Part shown: positions 63,001 through 64,000 of the stretch, piece after piece | Layout of the letters: each line of letters starts with the position of its first letter | How positions within the stretch are numbered: the first letter of the stretch is position 1 | Source: UBA1206 sp045600105 | GTDB lineage: Bacteria > Bacillota > Clostridia > Oscillospirales > CAG-382 | Length of the DNA: 64,000 bases | Reading direction: 5' to 3' | Assembly: GCA_045600105.1 (NCBI GenBank) | Contig: JAZRXG010000026.1 | Coordinates: 1-64,000, forward strand | Translations under genes and position numbers: made by a program | Notes under the pieces: model-generated | Database searches by the model: none | The model's input: only the letters and a program-made list of their open reading frames with translations | Told to the model about the DNA's origin: nothing

Positions 63001-63177
63001 TTCTTCCGCGGACACGCCGGAGCCTTCGGCGCTTTCATCGGACGACGTTCCCGCGGCGCTTTCGGCAGCCGACGACGTCTCCCCGACGCTCTGTTCACCG
63101 TTTCCCGATGAACACGAAGTGATAAACAGCGACAGAAGCAGAAGCAGGGCGATAAAAGCCGACGTTTTCTTTTTCAT
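60040..63177 (-). CDS. Lipoprotein with discoidin-like repeats and DUF4855 domain
   Basis: A 1045-residue surface lipoprotein. The signal ends at the lipobox FITSC (Cys22) with a Ser/Glu linker. Three F5/8 type C-like (discoidin) modules (about 70-225, 270-430, 450-620) show SARYVRFNVT, KARYVRVSLP and KARFVCFAFD, which suggests carbohydrate binding. A DUF4855 domain follows (about 625-960), with FWIPYYQAAGYTDWKDVGID and LQPNYAFSDDVPKSRL, a glycosidase-like domain. The C-terminus (about 970-1045) is a cadherin-like/Big_9 module with SGFTGEDVFTFTYSE. Probably a cell-surface glycan-active or -binding protein. Confidence 0.75.
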   Translation of the reverse strand: MKKKTSAFIALLLLLSLFITSCSSGNGEQSVGETSSAAESAAGTSSDESAEGSGVSAEEQSEGAETFTYRTPVTVGCVYTTSKPAGDSYPDSHGIELTDGIRCEREGAAYSDPRLAGYGIGEYNILAVTVDLGAKVDRLYAFELDYLDIDVSGISAPYSLGIAVSDDGSTFTTLGSRKIKGDGSASCKTCVIELENSVSARYVRFNVTTGNFWGFIDEVTAFADIAPERSADDLALVVEEAYKNSRLTEKELASSIDKIKTGTPDRTLNRFDAIRGKGYSSSARSEGNFTDNGNKLTDGSEGIGTENDTWVAYKCTKGFDITFDIGGERTDVAAFSLHAASLDVLDMGFPTYVSFAVSSNAKDWNDVGVVYAPTSGSDTVYDYVLELPVTVKARYVRVSLPSSELCRMYLIDEVGAYAYCNETNEAGTYPPVVLPKVETDVYWDKNSSGYGEKTNLLLGLPVYTVSLTTPADMANNGSNGVGVLTDGKRASDNDIHNGEFFKCQRGTGRELYFDIGKLSALSEFTAEFTDLDSWGVEAPSLVNVRLSADGEKWFDAGNISIKTDTDFLTSGKLTLDKAVKARFVCFAFDVNIWAGVSELEAFGTKSVENAANLAESGFALYSEGGVGGKWASPSPDILGGAHDVFLAYHSKTDDFSVETLMNIIGYTDKDGKTVDTLFDGVLFLMSGGFPSNSDGNTGSSNRYDKSDVDWLMEHIFADDRNLGALDTAVGKLKNELSLSADYKVKYFLSLYTPNSSDFGDVDGDGKTETSLTNDGMKKIAGYLIDTYYKELSEHEYENVEFGGFYWYNEGITESLKPVVSFVTEKVHENGGQVFWIPYYQAAGYTDWKDVGIDIACLQPNYAFSDDVPKSRLTDAANIAKKYGMCIELEMDYLAGGLGTASTQRYFDYLASGAELGYMTDAIHFYYIGLKNFDGEAYRSDTGRRLMYDYTYRFIKGTLKLRPDTLDDAAVHTGKDAPVVIDLVDDASNRFFKVGVSPSHGSVTVTNDGKAVYYPASGFTGEDVFTFTYSERLGYSDYCRVVVNVG

Positions 63178-63210
63178 ATATTTACGCTCCTTGTTTTTGT
63201 GGTGTGATTT

Positions 63211-63290
63211 ATTTTAACACATTCGCTGTGATTTTTCAACATAAAATCACTTTTTCGCACATATAGTCACTTTTTTACACGATAACGGCA
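63211..63290 (-). promoter_or_regulatory. Promoter of the DUF4855 gene with tandem 20-base repeats
   Basis: On the minus strand TTGAAA (63234-63239) and TAAAAT (63211-63216) are 17 bases apart. Just upstream a 20-base unit starting GTGA is repeated: one copy contains GTGACTATATGTGCGAAAAA and the next GTGATTTTATGTTGAAAAAT, ending at the -35. These direct repeats are candidates for an activator or repressor site. The 314 bases between 63178 and 63491 hold only regulatory sequence. Confidence 0.6.
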
Positions 63291-63402
63291 CGAATGGTGA
63301 CAAATGCGAACGAATGGAACGGAAAGAAGCTCAGACGATTATTCAAAAATGACGCATTCGTTCAAAAACGTGACTATTTTTGCGTTTTTTGTACGATTAT
63401 TG

Positions 63403-63430
63403 TTGACATATGTGCTTGTCATTGTATAAT
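63403..63430 (+). promoter_or_regulatory. Promoter of the second solute-binding lipoprotein gene
   Basis: TTGACA (63403-63408) and TATAAT (63425-63430) with a 16-base spacer and TG one base before the -10. The element GTGACTATTTTT at about 63370 resembles the repeat on the divergent side. Confidence 0.8.
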
Positions 63431-63491
63431 TGAATCGTATACCAAACCGAATAGATCAAATAAAAATCAAATAAGGAAAGAGGCAACAACA

Positions 63492-64000
63492 ATGAAACGC
63501 ATCGTATCTCTGATCCTCGTCGCGCTCATTGCGCTTTCGGCTCTCGCTTCGTGTTCCGAAAGCGGAAACGAAACGTCGTCGCAAGCCGAAAGCAAAGCGG
63601 AAGTATCGACGGCGGAAACGTCCGACACCGACGAACCGTCCGAAGAAGTTTCGGTCGACGACTGCCCCATTGAGGAAAAATACTGGGATGAGACCATCAC
63701 CCTGCTGATGCCCGACTCTAAAAACGTTTTCTCCGGCGAGTTCTGGCTCGACGAAGCAAGCGACGAAGGACTTTCGGTAGTATTTGCCGAACGTTCGAGA
63801 GTCCTCAAGGACAAATACGGCATATCCATCGACCTTCGCTACGCTTCCGACACGTGGAACGTGCCCACCGAGCTCGAGACCGCGATAAACGGCGGACTTG
63901 AATACAATATAGCCTGCTCTTCGGCGTTCTATATGGCTCCGAAAACTTCCGACGGTTATTTCTATGACTTTTATGAGATCAACAAGGAAGCAAACGGCGG
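63492..64000 (+). CDS. Solute-binding lipoprotein, N-terminal part (cut by window edge)
   Basis: The open frame runs from the ATG at 63492 to the window end without a stop (169 codons). It begins MKRIVSLILVALIALSALAS with the lipobox Cys21 and a Ser/Thr/Glu linker to about residue 55, then a mature domain starting near KYWDETITLLMPDS. It looks like the same class as the lipoprotein at 4808. AGGAAAGAGG precedes the start. The binding domain fold cannot be confirmed from the part present. Confidence 0.75.
   Translation, partial: MKRIVSLILVALIALSALASCSESGNETSSQAESKAEVSTAETSDTDEPSEEVSVDDCPIEEKYWDETITLLMPDSKNVFSGEFWLDEASDEGLSVVFAERSRVLKDKYGISIDLRYASDTWNVPTELETAINGGLEYNIACSSAFYMAPKTSDGYFYDFYEINKEANG

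Overview
The window looks like chromosome of an anaerobic, probably gut-associated, uncultured Bacillota (class Clostridia). The evidence is Gram-positive style lipoproteins with no outer-membrane genes, strong AGGAGG-type ribosome binding sites, TTGACA-17-TATAAT promoters, a meso-diaminopimelate pathway through LL-DAP aminotransferase controlled by a lysine riboswitch, several oxygen-sensitive Fe-S proteins, and DUF362, DUF378 and DUF4855 proteins common in Clostridia. I cannot name a genus.

Layout. 1-429: three tandem leftward promoters with A-tracts, probably driving an rRNA operon beyond the left edge. 430-4750: a Zn/Cd-type ATPase, copper chaperone and Cu-ATPase operon behind a palindromic operator. 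4750-10135: a leftward operon with a YfbR nucleotidase, a sugar isomerase-like protein, a mannonate oxidoreductase-like SDR, LeuA and an orphan solute-binding lipoprotein. 10236-13096: a second dapF-like gene overlapping murE, then trmB. 13162-16250: small membrane proteins, an AlkD-like protein, a nitroreductase-acetyltransferase fusion, a cluster of hairpin repeats and tRNA-Arg(ACG). 16250-23542: a long leftward operon (SAH deaminase-like, AhcY, MFS, GDPD, DUF362 ferredoxin, PdxK, GNAT). 23682-28945: lysine riboswitch and dapA-dapB-dapF-dapL-lysA. 28960-34335: MscS channel, a large surface repeat protein and a GrpB/pyrophosphatase-like/Nudix triple fusion. 34456-35503: a GMP synthase lacking its amidotransferase domain.

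35504-43863 is an accessory island of different composition. It starts just after guaA with a repeat-rich stretch resembling a Tn7-like transposon end, followed by a TnsA-like fragment and a DUF5131 fragment. It then carries a four-gene operon with its own consensus promoter: a two-TM coiled-coil protein, a large soluble FtsK/EccC-like ATPase with one intact and probably two degenerate ATPase modules, and two paralogous ~220-residue proteins. I recognise no described system in this set and regard it as the best candidate for something new. The island ends near a truncated ygjV-like gene with 12-bp direct repeats.

44022-52932 carries a transmembrane beta-helix/LuxR regulator, three small membrane or surface proteins, a PPK2 kinase with a long C-terminal extension, an MFS transporter and a GH39-like glycosidase. 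52931-59873 is a leftward cluster with three paralogous 4Fe-4S proteins, a cupin, a U32-like protein and a putative glycosidase, divergent from an AraC regulator. 60040-64000 holds a large DUF4855 lipoprotein and, divergently, the start of another solute-binding lipoprotein cut by the window edge.

All assignments come from reading the sequence. No database search was run.
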